NCBI GenBank assembly: GCA_947095535.1
Contig: OX352772.1
Coordinates: 165,144,615-165,208,614, forward strand
From: Poecilobothrus nobilitatus
Taxonomy: Eukaryota > Arthropoda > Insecta > Diptera > Dolichopodidae
Direction: 5' to 3'
Length of the DNA: 64,000 nucleotides
The notes below the pieces were generated by a model, which did no database searches, was not told where the DNA came from, and saw only the letters and a list, made by a program, of their open reading frames with translations. Below, in pieces: positions 45,921 to 55,800 of the stretch. Each line of letters begins with the position of its first letter. Within the stretch, counting starts at the first letter, position 1. Made by a program: the position numbers and the translations under genes.

Positions 45921-46193
45921 ACTAAAATTCCAGAAAGTAATTATAAAACACTCTGACCCTGAAGTAATAAAAACATTTTGCGAAATCTCTTTAAATATTT
46001 TAAAAGGTAATTGTAATATGAGTAAAAAAGCAACAACCCAATTACGAAAGTATAATAATTGAAAAGAATTAAGATCATTTGCCGGAAAAAATCTATAAAT
46101 AGCAAAAGAAAAATTATTATTCAACGTGGTGGATTTTTACCTACACTTCTTGGTGTAATACTATCAGAGATAATCGGAAATTTTATAAAATGA
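45868..46193 (+). pseudogene. Polinton small GGFLP-motif protein, frameshifted
   Basis: Starts at the ATG at 45868 inside the ATPase 3' end. The first frame (to 46062) is MKRLKTNRHILHLLKTSKLK, then SDPEVIKTFCEISLNILKGN and KKATTQLRKYNN. After a frameshift the C-terminus reads KIIIQRGGFLPTLLGVILSE and ends at 46193. This basic N-terminus, NILKGN and QRGGFLP-hydrophobic tail is a pattern I recall from short proteins next to Polinton ATPases. A core or membrane role has been guessed for such proteins; none is established. Confidence 0.75.
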
Positions 46194-46246
46194 ATAATAC
46201 AACATTTAATAAAATGATAATTTGAAAACCTGAGATTTATGAGAAA

Positions 46247-46879
46247 ATGAAGCAAAATGTGGACATTGAACTTAATGAGTTGGATAAAAATATGAAAAAA
46301 ATATTGTTAAATAAACATCTCACGGACACTCAAAAGTGGTATTTATACAGACAAAAGCTATTTAAAATAAGAAACAAAAAACGACAACTTCCTAGAAATA
46401 AAGAGGAGAAAATAAAAATTACGGAAACAAAAGGTACTCAAACTCGTGCAAAACCAATGTATATAGATGCGGAACCTCAATCGCATTTTCCTGAATATAA
46501 AAATGTTGGAATACAAGTTGTTCCTGAAGAAGAAGAAGTATATGAAAAAGAAGCTGATGACGAAGTATTTGATGATGAAATTCAGGAAAATGTTTTAACA
46601 AAAGCATTGTCAGCTGCTTCAGTTGGAGAACGTCTTAGAAAAAGAAAATCAATTAGAAATCAAAATGTACAAATTTTTGAAACTGATACGGGAGACATTA
46701 TAACTGTTCCTTTAGATAGCCCAAGCCCACCAACGAAAAAAGAAAAAACTATAAATAGCAAAGAGTTGAATAATTCATCAAGACGTGTTTTAAGGTCAGC
46801 AGTAGGTAATACTCAAACAGAACTTAATTTTCCAATTCGTAAGAATAAATTCGCAAGCTCATGGACAACATACAAGTAA
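46247..46879 (+). CDS. Polinton charged protein, unknown role
   Basis: A 210-residue open frame. The N-terminus (LNKHLTDTQKWYLYRQKLFK) resembles a short helix-rich motif I recall from Polinton proteins in this position. The middle is acidic (VPEEEEVYEKEADDEVFDDE) and the C-terminus is basic and Ser/Pro-rich (PLDSPSPPTKKEKT). No catalytic motif or membrane segment. It overlaps the start of the next gene by 19 bp, typical of tightly packed late genes. A structural or core role is possible. Confidence 0.7.
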   Translation: MKQNVDIELNELDKNMKKILLNKHLTDTQKWYLYRQKLFKIRNKKRQLPRNKEEKIKITETKGTQTRAKPMYIDAEPQSHFPEYKNVGIQVVPEEEEVYEKEADDEVFDDEIQENVLTKALSAASVGERLRKRKSIRNQNVQIFETDTGDIITVPLDSPSPPTKKEKTINSKELNNSSRRVLRSAVGNTQTELNFPIRKNKFASSWTTYK

Positions 46880-47403
46880 ATGATGAATTTTATGTCACTT
46901 TACTCAGTGATTCATCTATGAACTATTATTCAGAAAATTCATTATCATCTTTTACAAATAAAATGAATAAATACATGTGTGATTCAAGGTGGAAAGTCGG
47001 TATTTCAGAAATGTATGTTAATGATTTCGTTCCAAATGTGTATGGTGAAGAATGGGAAAAAAGTACTCAAATATTTATTAAAGGTATGCAGAAAGATATG
47101 ATAGGAGTTGGAACATCATATTATCCATACATAGAAAAACAAATGATATGCAACTGGAAAGTTTTTCTACTACCAACACTAATTCAAAATATACGCCTAC
47201 TTAATAGGTTTACAAGAAAAGAAGTTGAACGACAGTTGATTTGGGGAATTTGTAATTTTATAAACGATGAAGTTCATTATACACAACCAACAAAAGCTGA
47301 AGAGATGCCTAAAAATTTAAGTTACACCACAATATGTGTTACTAAGCCTAAAATAGATATAAAAATAAGAGCAAATTATGCTTATACTCCGAAGGACTTT
47401 TGA
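46861..47403 (+). CDS. PX: Polinton penton-like minor capsid protein
   Basis: A 180-residue frame starting MDNIQVNDEFYVTLLSDSSM, then SFTNKMNKYMCDSRWKVGIS and EMYVNDF. The FYVTL-SxSS and W-x-V-x-(I/L)-x-E signature fits the minor capsid (penton) protein of Polintons, a predicted single jelly-roll that would occupy capsid vertices. A stop at 47401 ends it early; related proteins are usually longer, so it is probably truncated, and the following 47404-47545 shows no clear continuation. It sits upstream of the major capsid gene. Confidence 0.75.
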   Translation: MDNIQVNDEFYVTLLSDSSMNYYSENSLSSFTNKMNKYMCDSRWKVGISEMYVNDFVPNVYGEEWEKSTQIFIKGMQKDMIGVGTSYYPYIEKQMICNWKVFLLPTLIQNIRLLNRFTRKEVERQLIWGICNFINDEVHYTQPTKAEEMPKNLSYTTICVTKPKIDIKIRANYAYTPKDF

Positions 47404-47581
47404 CAACATGTTTCAATCAAGTATCTTTTAAAGTTACAGATTTTAAAAAATTTACATCACGTGTATAGAAGCTTTCAAAACTTTTATAGATAGTGTACAA
47501 TTGATTCCCATTAGTAAACCAGATATGTTTTATAAATAAAAGCGATTTTACAAAACTATATATTATTTTATTTTATTCATT

Positions 47582-48031
47582 ATGGAGAGAGCGTATTACA
47601 AATATTATTTAGTTCAATCAGGAAAAGGTCTTGAAAATAATGGTCCTATGTTACACTTAATTGTACCTTATCAAAGGGGACGAGAGTTAGGCAGCTTTTT
47701 CGGTGGTCTTTTTAGATATTTAAAACCAATATTTACGTCTGGAGCTAATATATTAAAAAAAGAGGTTATTAACTCTGGTATTAATGCATTATCTGATATT
47801 GCCACAGGTGCAAATGTGAAAGAAGTGGTTCAAGATCGAAGTAAATAGAAATGTAAGATAATGAAAAATGTAAGACGAGGTGCAGTTCGGAAACTCAATG
47901 AAATGTATGGACAAGGCAAAAGAAAACGAAGAAAACCTATAAAAAGACCTCTCATTAATAATTTAATTTATTTTACGTCGAAGCGATGCAAAGTTAATAA
48001 CAAAAACAAACAAAAAGATATTTTTGAATAA
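47582..48031 (+). pseudogene. Polinton Gly-rich/basic small protein with internal TAG
   Basis: First part 47582-47848 (88 residues): VPYQRGRELGSFFGGLFRYL then a helix-like ANILKKEVINSGINALSDIA. An in-frame TAG (47846-47848) is followed, still in frame, by a basic stretch with RRGAVRKLNEMYGQGKRKRR, to the TAA at 48029-48031. In Polinton homologues I recall both parts belonging to one protein, so the TAG is probably a nonsense mutation, though the ATG at 47861 could start a separate 56-residue basic peptide. The hydrophobic-plus-basic layout recalls adenovirus pVI/pX-type core proteins (inference). Confidence 0.65.
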
Positions 48032-48033
48032 TT

Positions 48034-49141
48034 ATGATTGAATGTATGAAATCAGAGCTTTATATTTTTAAAACACAGCCTATTCAGTCAAGTATTTTAC
48101 GATCTGAAGAAGTTTCCTATAACTCTATTGCTTCTTTAGATAATCCATCTGTCATAGAATTTGTTTCACAAGGGCACGGTGATACATATAGAGACTTGTC
48201 TTCGACATATCTAAAATTAAAAGTACAAATTTTAAAAAAATATGGAACTCAATGGAATAAAGATAAAAAAACTGATGGAACACCTATACAACAACCAAGT
48301 GTGGTTAAAAATATGTTACATTCATTAATAAAACAATGCAATGTTCAACTAAATGGAAAGATTATATCTCCATCAGATGGCAATTATCATTACAGAGCTT
48401 ATATTGAATCATTGTTAAATTATGGTACGGATGCTGCTACAACGCATTTGGAGTGTGGTGGATGGATGTTAGATAAGCCAAATATAGCAAAAACAGATAA
48501 TAGTGGTTCAAAAGAACGTCAAAAATTATACCAAAATAGCAAATTTAGTCGAACTTATGGGGAAACTACATTCAGATATGTTTAACCAACCTACACTTCT
48601 CATAAACAATGTCGATGTTCGAGTTATCCTAACATTAGAAAAACCAGATTTTTACCACTTTGCAGATGATACTGATGAATCTCAACTGAAAATTTTAGAA
48701 GCCACTTTATTTATGAGACATGTAATAATTAATACTTAATACTCATACAATTTTAAACATTTTGATATTGCACAATTTGTGTTAAACGTAAATGGTGTTC
48801 AAATACCTAATTCAGCAATTGAAAGCAGTTTTTCAGATGAAAATAATTGCTGTACAAGACCATACAGTACACTTTTTTCAGGAACTGGAATTTACCATAA
48901 TGATAAAGGTCATCAGATAACAAAAACCATGTTTAATAATGGGTTTTTCATTCTAGCTTTTGATTTAACTCCAGATGCATCAGGAAATGAAATGTGTCAA
49001 GGTCTACTAAATCAAGGTACAGTTAGAATTGAGGCAAGGCTATCAAAACCACTTACATCTACACTGACTGCTATTGTTTATGGAGAATTTGATGCAAGTT
49101 TACAAATTGATAAAAACCGAAATATTTTCTCAAACTTATAA
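48034..49141 (+). pseudogene. PY: Polinton major capsid protein (double jelly-roll), broken
   Basis: First frame 48034-48585: SLDNPSVIEFVSQGHGDTYR, TYLKLKVQILKK, LIKQCNVQLNGKIISPSDGN and YHYRAYIESLLNYGTDA, the N-terminal jelly-roll signature of Polinton major capsid proteins. A frameshift near 48510-48550 moves to LVELMGKLHSDMFNQPTLL and NVDVRVILTLEKPDFY. At about 48739 the sequence jumps from LFMRHVIIN to YNFKHFDIAQFVLNVNG, missing the segment normally linking the jelly rolls, then runs to LTAIVYGEFDASLQID. Roughly 370 codons remain, short for the family. Confidence 0.88.
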
Positions 49142-49178
49142 ATAGCATACATAAAAGTAAATTTGAATATTTGACAAA

Positions 49179-49469
49179 ATGTCACTGTCTTGTGCACTTC
49201 TGGATGTAACATTTTGTAGTGATGATAATAATACCTTGTTTGCGAAAGATATTTGTATAGTTTGTTTTAAAGAACTTTGTAAAAAGTTTGTACAAGAGCT
49301 CAAGAATAAATTTCCAAATAGGGATTTTATAAATGACAATTTTGATAATTACTCTTTTGAAACTGTGTACAACGATAAAATAAATAAAGAGCTCTGTCAA
49401 ATACTAGAAAAATTTGATGTTATTATAACAAATAAAAAATCAAAAAAGAGTTTTATCAAATTATATTAA
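49179..49469 (+). CDS. Frame upstream of Polinton protease, unknown
   Basis: A 96-residue frame starting MSLSCALLDVTFCSDDNNTL with several Cys and acidic residues and no recognised domain. It abuts the protease region in a different frame (SNYIKETTKVYDLSQFVLE begins near 49453), so it may be the protease gene's N-terminal part separated by a frameshift, or a separate small gene. Confidence 0.45.
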   Translation: MSLSCALLDVTFCSDDNNTLFAKDICIVCFKELCKKFVQELKNKFPNRDFINDNFDNYSFETVYNDKINKELCQILEKFDVIITNKKSKKSFIKLY

Positions 49470-49968
49470 AGAAACAACTAAAGTATATGACTTGAGTCAA
49501 TTTGTCCTAGAGATAAGTGACGTATTAAGATGTAACAAACACACACGTAAATTTTTTAAAGGAGTTTTTGCTCTGGATCAACTCCCCAGAAAAATTGAAA
49601 AACAAATTTTTTTAATTGTAAACACTGATAAATTAAAAGATCCGGGAACACATTGGTTAGCTATTTTCAAGCCAAAGAATGGTTGTGTTGAATATTTTGA
49701 TTCGTTTGGTAGAAAACCAGATAAATTAGAAATTTTAAGTTACTTAAAAATCAATGTATAATTTTTAATAAGAAACAGTTACAAAGTAACTATTCAGATG
49801 TCTGTGGGCAATATTGCTGTGTTTATATGTGGTATAGATGTTGCTTTTTTAAAAAAATTTAATAAAGGAAATCAACTAGAAAACGATAAGTATATTTTAA
49901 GTACCTTTCAAAATGTATTTGGAAAATATAACTCATTACAAATTTGTGTTCCTAAAACGTATAAATAA
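49450..49968 (+). pseudogene. PRO: Polinton adenain-like cysteine protease, frameshifted
   Basis: The frame through 49492-49761 contains FALDQLPRKIEKQ, THWLAIFKPKNGCVEYFDSF and GRKPDKLE, giving the catalytic His (after GT) and Asp (FDSFG). After a frameshift near 49760, SNYSDVCGQYCCVYMW supplies the catalytic Cys, and a second shift leads to LENDKYILSTFQ. This Ulp1/adenain-fold protease matures capsid proteins in adenoviruses, and a similar role is assumed in Polintons. All three catalytic residues survive, but in two frames. Confidence 0.85.
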
Positions 49969-50006
49969 TAAAAACAATATAAACAGGTTTTAGTAAAATT
50001 AAAGGA

Positions 50007-50570
50007 ATGGAAGCACCAGGTCAGAACACAAATTTATTGCTAAGTTACACATATTTTCTCAATAAGAGTCATACATTAAAAATTGCTGTTGGATTTGATT
50101 GTGAGTCATTTGAAGCCTCAAGAATAATTCACCGTATTGGTAAAAAGTCAATTATCTTAAAATATCATGAATGGAATAAATTTTATTACGAATTTAACAA
50201 AAAACTCGATAAGCTGATAATAAAAGATATAAAACAGTGTTTTCATTATGGGCTAAAATCAGAGAACAGGCAAAGTATAAGTATTAACAAAGAAGAAGCA
50301 GAACAGTTTTACAATTTAAGCGATTTTCTTCACGCAGTAATGACCTATTATAAATCTGCTGAGTTAAATGTAAAAGACTATGTTCGGGAATATCTAAATT
50401 TCTGTGTCGAACAACAAGTATTTAGGTTAGAAAGAGAAATTTGTGTACCAATAAAACGTTTTAATGTACAAAGTAATTATTCAAGGTCATTTTTTGAGAT
50501 TCCTGTAATTTTAAAGGAACAAATCTGTAATATACTACATAAAACAAACAAAATAAATCACAACAAATAA
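50007..50570 (+). CDS. Polinton conserved protein, unknown role (open)
   Basis: A 187-residue open frame starting MEAPGQNTNLLLSYTYFLNK. Contains VGFDCESFEASRIIHRIGKK, EWNKFYYEFNKKL and YVREYLNFCVEQQ. It looks globular, mixed alpha/beta and moderately basic; no signal peptide or membrane segment. No motif recognised. Placement between protease and integrase and conservation of an intact frame suggest a genuine gene. Confidence 0.6.
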   Translation: MEAPGQNTNLLLSYTYFLNKSHTLKIAVGFDCESFEASRIIHRIGKKSIILKYHEWNKFYYEFNKKLDKLIIKDIKQCFHYGLKSENRQSISINKEEAEQFYNLSDFLHAVMTYYKSAELNVKDYVREYLNFCVEQQVFRLEREICVPIKRFNVQSNYSRSFFEIPVILKEQICNILHKTNKINHNK

Positions 50571-50644
50571 TATAAAAATTTTTATTTTTTATTTATATGT
50601 TTTAGATAGACAAATATTTTTCTGTACACCTTTCATTCGATTAT

Positions 50645-50938
50645 TTAATTAAATTTATTTAAGATTATTAAATCATTGAAATAATCAAGATCTCCCTGCT
50701 GATTATTTATGTCCCAAATTTCAGTACATGGAACCGCTTTCTCATGTTCCTCAATTTCTTCTTCCACTTCTTCTTCGTCTTCTAATTCAACTATCTGGAA
50801 CGGTGGTATAAATTCCTCAGTTTCTACTAAATTTTCGTCGTCCATGGTGGACGTAATTTCATTTTCTTGTATCTGACCTTGTGTATTTACTTCATTTAAA
50901 GTTTCTTTAAATGGAAATGATGTGGAATCACGCAGCAT
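50645..50938 (-). CDS. Polinton acidic protein, unknown role
   Basis: A 97-residue minus-strand frame with a highly acidic middle (IVELEDEEEVEEEIEEHEKA) and TSTMDDENLVETEEFIPPF. Low-complexity composition limits inference. It is convergent with the 50007 gene and divergent from the integrase, leaving about 190 bp of possible promoter DNA. It may be a regulatory or histone-mimicking acidic protein; this is a guess. Confidence 0.45.
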   Translation of the reverse strand: MLRDSTSFPFKETLNEVNTQGQIQENEITSTMDDENLVETEEFIPPFQIVELEDEEEVEEEIEEHEKAVPCTEIWDINNQQGDLDYFNDLIILNKFN

Positions 50939-51128
50939 TTCAGTGAGTTGTTGAACAGTCAGAATGGAAATGAATTAAATTTGAAAATAAAAGTTGAGTT
51001 ATATACTCATGTAGAAAAGTATAAACGCAAATTAAACTCAATTAGATGATTAGTTTAAACCATGCTTTGGTCTATCATTTTATGTACAATAATTATTATA
51101 GCATTACCTTTAACATTTTTAAAGCAAA

Positions 51129-51697
51129 ATGTCAAGAGCTCAAATAGTGACTGAAATTCATAGACAGGCAAGACGTAAATTTCTTAGAAGAAAATTCAAA
51201 CAGAAAGGTCTAAATGACACGTGGAAAATCGATTTAGTCGAAATGATACCTTATGGAAAATTTCATAATGGTTATAAATATATGCTGACGGTCATTGATA
51301 CTTTTTCCAAATATGCCTATGCTGAACCTGTGAAAACAAAAAATGCTGAAAATGTTTTAAATGCCTTAAAAACAATTATTATTAGAGCTAAAGTTATAGC
51401 AAAAAATATTCACTCTGATCAAGGCAAGGAATTTTTTAATTTACAATTTCAAAATTATATGAAAGAAAAATCAATCAATCATTATAACACATTTAGCGAA
51501 TTAAAAGCATCAATTGTTGAACGATTTAACCGTACATTGAAAAATTCTATGTGGGTTTTTATCTTACACCTGTAAAATACCCAGATACTTACCTTGTAGA
51601 AAAAATTCTGAAAAAGCAAGGAAATAGAGTTTTTGTTAAATGGCTAGGTTTTGATGACACACATAATACTTGGATAAATTCAACAAATATTGTTTAA
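51129..51697 (+). pseudogene. INT: Polinton chromodomain integrase, core deletion
   Basis: The open part (51129-51575) starts MSRAQIVTEIHRQARRKFLR and has the DDE core: WKIDLVEM (Asp 35), HSDQGKEFF (Asp 97) and KASIVERFNRTLK (Glu 131), with 33 residues between the last two. Right after KNSMW the sequence jumps, and in another frame reads YPDTYLVEKILKKQGN, VFVKWLGFDDTHNTWI and ends at 51697. That is a chromodomain, as found at the C-terminus of Polinton integrases. The end of the core and the linker are therefore deleted. The intact enzyme would insert the element with a 6-bp duplication. Confidence 0.9.
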
Positions 51698-52117
51698 TAT
51701 CTGTAAAATAAAACTCTAATAAGCACCTGAAAATAAAACTTGAAAACATCTGAAAAATAAAATAAAATCTTAACATCTGAAAAATTAAATAAAATCTTAA
51801 CATCTGAAAAATGAAAATAAAATTAAAACAGTAGAAAATTTCTTTGAAATAAAATTTTTTATATAAAATTAGTCTAAAACTATTACTGATTTGTGGCGAA
51901 TTCAAAATCACCACGTTCTTCTTTTAAATTTAATTGGCTTTCCTCTTTTTTTCGATTTCCTCACGGAAATCATTATCTTCAAATACCCCAACTTTTTGAT
52001 GTGGTATAAATATAATATTATTTAAGGTCTCGAAGACCCATTTTTTACCGTAAACGGCGTTTAACTTTTTAATTTTATTTATTTTATAGAGCCTACTTGG
52101 CTCCATATCTTTAAGTT
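51698..52117. other. Polinton intergenic region with short repeats
   Basis: AT-rich. The phrase ACATCTGAAAAAT followed by AAAATAAAATCTTA recurs four times at about 51740-51815. No gene recognised. Confidence 0.5.
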
Positions 52118-52526
52118 TTAAAAATTAAAAAAAATTTTTTTTTTTAAATTAAATAATTCCACCAGTTTCCTTTTTCTGATGGGATTTAATGTTGCCTTAC
52201 TCTGATAATATTGTTGTTGCTGTTGTTGTAGTTGCTGTTGTTGCTGTTGATGTTGCTGTTGTTGCGGTTGTGCCTGTTGTTGTGGTTGTTGCTGTTGTTG
52301 TTGATGATGACGCTGTTGATGTAGTTGTTGTTGTTGTTGATGAAGATGAGTAGGCGTCATCTTCATTTTTGGTCTTTATCCTTTTCGCAGGAAGACGCAC
52401 TGCTGTACTAGTAGTAGCAGTTGTAGCAGTTGCAGCCTCTTCTGCAGTCATGAAGAAGCTTAAATATTCCTGTGCCATATCTTGCTTGTTTGAAATTAAA
52501 CTGATATTTTTTGTATAAAATCCCAA
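52118..52526 (-). pseudogene. Polinton Gln/Thr-repeat frame over CAA/CAG microsatellite
   Basis: Minus-strand frame from 52526 (MAQEYLSFFMTAEEAATATT begins at 52478) continues through LPAKRIKTKNEDDAYSSSS, then poly-Thr, over an imperfect CAA/CAG tract at about 52200-52345. A second frame over the same tract gives poly-Gln/His and ends QSKATLNPIRKRKLVELFNL at 52118. The non-repetitive parts at each end lie in different frames, so I read it as one gene frameshifted in the repeat. Product unknown; it is divergent from PolB. Confidence 0.45.
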
Positions 52527-52848
52527 TGTATTTATACTAATTAAAATGTATTGAAGATAAATTTAGATTGCTCTTTGTTTTTCAATTCTTTCTATTTTAA
52601 GATAGGATTAAGATGGGATTCTAGTTAAACAACTATAATTTATTATAGCGACCTTTGATTACAAAGTAATTGTTCATTTAACAGAGTGAATCTGCATTAA
52701 GAATTTAATATTATTCTGTTATTCAAGCATTTAACATCTAAAATTCGTATAAAGAAAATGTCGAAAAAAATCATTTTACAAAAGTTTCTTACCGAAACTA
52801 TAACACATTATATAAGGTGAAAATTCGACATTTGTTAAACGGTTTAAT

Positions 52849-55800
52849 ATGAACGGGCACAAAATAAAATTTGTAATTAAATCCGTACCTGACAATAGAG
52901 AACCAATTAGCTGGATTAAGAATGCTATACATCAAATAATCAACATTGCTGTGAAAGATGTGGATTCCACGGATAAGATTGGATTAACATTTTGTGGAGA
53001 GAGCTTTGAACATCAAGGTCCTGCGTATCTCAGTTTTAGATCCACTCATGAACTAAAATTTAGCGACGTTTGGTATGTAATTTCTAATGTTTTCCAAAGT
53101 AATTCTGAAGGTAGTTATTTATAATACATTTTTGGCTTCATTTATTATAAACTATTTCTATTTTACGTCTACAGGTTTAAGCACAGACACTTTTTGTTTA
53201 ACAGTTACTCATGTTAAATTACCCGTTGGTAGAGGTAGAAGTAATAAATATTTAAATTTTGATGAGGAATGCCTAAAAAGGAGAGGAATAATAGCAATAA
53301 AAAATAGCGATAATTTATGTTTACCAAGTGCACTTGTTGTTTCAATAGCTAAAATTGAAAAAATTCGAAAAAATATAGGAAAACTTCAAACTTTAACAGT
53401 TTTAAAATTATTAGAAAAATCAAAAATAACAATTCCATCTGAAGGTTGCGGAATTCGTGAATTGAATCAATTTCAAAAATTTTTACACAAACACAAGATT
53501 GTTGTATATAAATATGGAACAAGGGGTGCAGAAATAATATTTGAAGGATTGAATAATGGGAAAAAAATTAACTTGTTATATCATAATAATCATTACAATG
53601 AAATAACCTCACTAACAGCTGCTTTTTGCACAGCATTTTATTGTGAAGAATGTCATATTCCGTATTCTAAGAAAAATGAACATAGATGTTCGAAAAGTTG
53701 CGCTTGCTGTCAAAACTCACCAGCTTGTTCACTTAAAAATATTTTATGTATGCAGTGTAATCGAACATTTCGTGGTCAAACATGTATTGAAAGCCTTCCA
53801 GTTCAAAAAATGGAAGCATCTGTGAAGAAACTAGAAAATACAAATCTTGTTTTAAAGTTCATAAAAGCAGTAGGACTCATATATGTGGAGAATATTTTTG
53901 TAAGATTTGCGATAATCATGTTCCTGAAAACCATAAATGCTTCATTCAGCAAGACAAAACAAAAGTAAATTTTGAAAATTGCATTTGCGTATTTTATGAT
54001 TTAGAAACAAGACAAGAAGAAATTAGCTCTACAAAAATAAAAGAACATGTTCCAAGTTTATGTGTGGCTTAGCTAAGATGCTTTAAATGTATTAACATTG
54101 ATTCTCTATACTTCTATGGAAAATGTAAATTAAGATAGAGAATTTTTAAAACGAAAAATGTGATAGAGGATTTCATGGAATTTATTTTAAAATTAAGAAA
54201 GGAATTCAAAAAGATTGTCATAATTGCTCATAATGGTCAGGCGTTTGACCATTAATTTATTCTGAATTATATACTCAATAAAACTGTACTTGAACCAAAG
54301 TTAATTATGCGAGGTACAAAAATAAATGTTATGATAATTGATAATATTAAATTTATAGATTCTATGAATTACTTTCCTATGGCCTTGGCAAAATTATCAA
54401 AAGCTTTTAATTTATCAATCAATTTGAAAAAGGGTTATTTTCCGCATCTATTTAATAAATTGGAAAATGAAAATTACATTGGCCCACTTCCAGCAATTAA
54501 ATACTATAACTCTAATACAATGAAAGCAGATGAGCGTAATGAATTTTTAATGTGGTATGAACAAAATAGAAACCCAGAATTTAATATGGAGAAAGACATT
54601 TTAGAATACTGTATAAATGATGTTGAAATTCTAACTAGAGCATGTGTGGTTTTCAGAAAATTTTTTATAGATGAATGTAATGTGGAACCATTTGTAGAAG
54701 CAACAACAATAGCTTCAGCCTGTAATCTTGTATATAGAAGAAACTTTCTCAAATCGAATACTATAGGAATTATACCAAGAAAAGGATATAGGATGGTAGA
54801 CAATCAGTCAAAAATTGCCATGCAATGGCTTATTTGGGAAAAAGATTTGAGAAAAATTGATTTGAAATGTGCATTTAATAGAAAAGAAAAACAAATCGGA
54901 AATGTTAAAGTCGATGGATTTTGCGAAGAGACTAAAGAAATATTTGAATTTTACGGTTGCTATTATCATGGACATCCAAAATGTTTAACAAACTAGAGGG
55001 ATATACCATCACATGATAACTCTGGCGACACTTTAAATCTACAATATGAAAAAACATTAATGAGATCAGAGTTTATAAAATCATGTGGATATAAAGTTAT
55101 TGAGATGTGGGAATGTGAATTCCGGGAGCTAATGAATTCCGGGATACAATGAAAATATGAGATATTTAGAAAATCATTCATTAATTAATTTAGTTCCTTT
55201 AAGTCCTCGTGATGCATTTTATGGCGGAAGAACGGGAAATACTTACACATATTATAAATGTAAACAAGGAGAAAAACCATCCTAAGATTTATGTTGGAGA
55301 AGATACTTGCTCTAAGTTAAACAGAATGACTATTGACGGTATTATTAAATATAAAATCTTACCACCAACAAATCTATTACACCTCGTTTTATCTGTCAAA
55401 CAAAATAATAAATTGATGTTCTCACTATGTAACACTTGTAGTGAACAAAAATATCAAGGAAAATACTGTGAACATAGAGACGATGAAAGAGCATTAGTAG
55501 GAACTTGGGTAATTGATGAAATTAAAAAAGTAATTGAAAAAGGGTATAAACTTTTAAATATTTATGAAGTTTGGGAATACGAAACAGTATGTAAATATGA
55601 CAATTGCAATGGTATTGATGGTTTAATCACTAAAATAAGGAATAAATTTATAAAGATTAAACATGAAGCTTCTGGGTGGCCAATAAAATGTCAAACTCAA
55701 AAAGAAAAGGAAGAATATATTGATAGTTTTTTTTGAAAAGGAAGAAATTAAATTAGAATACGATAAAGTAGTTAATAATCTTGGTTTAAGATCTTTTGCT

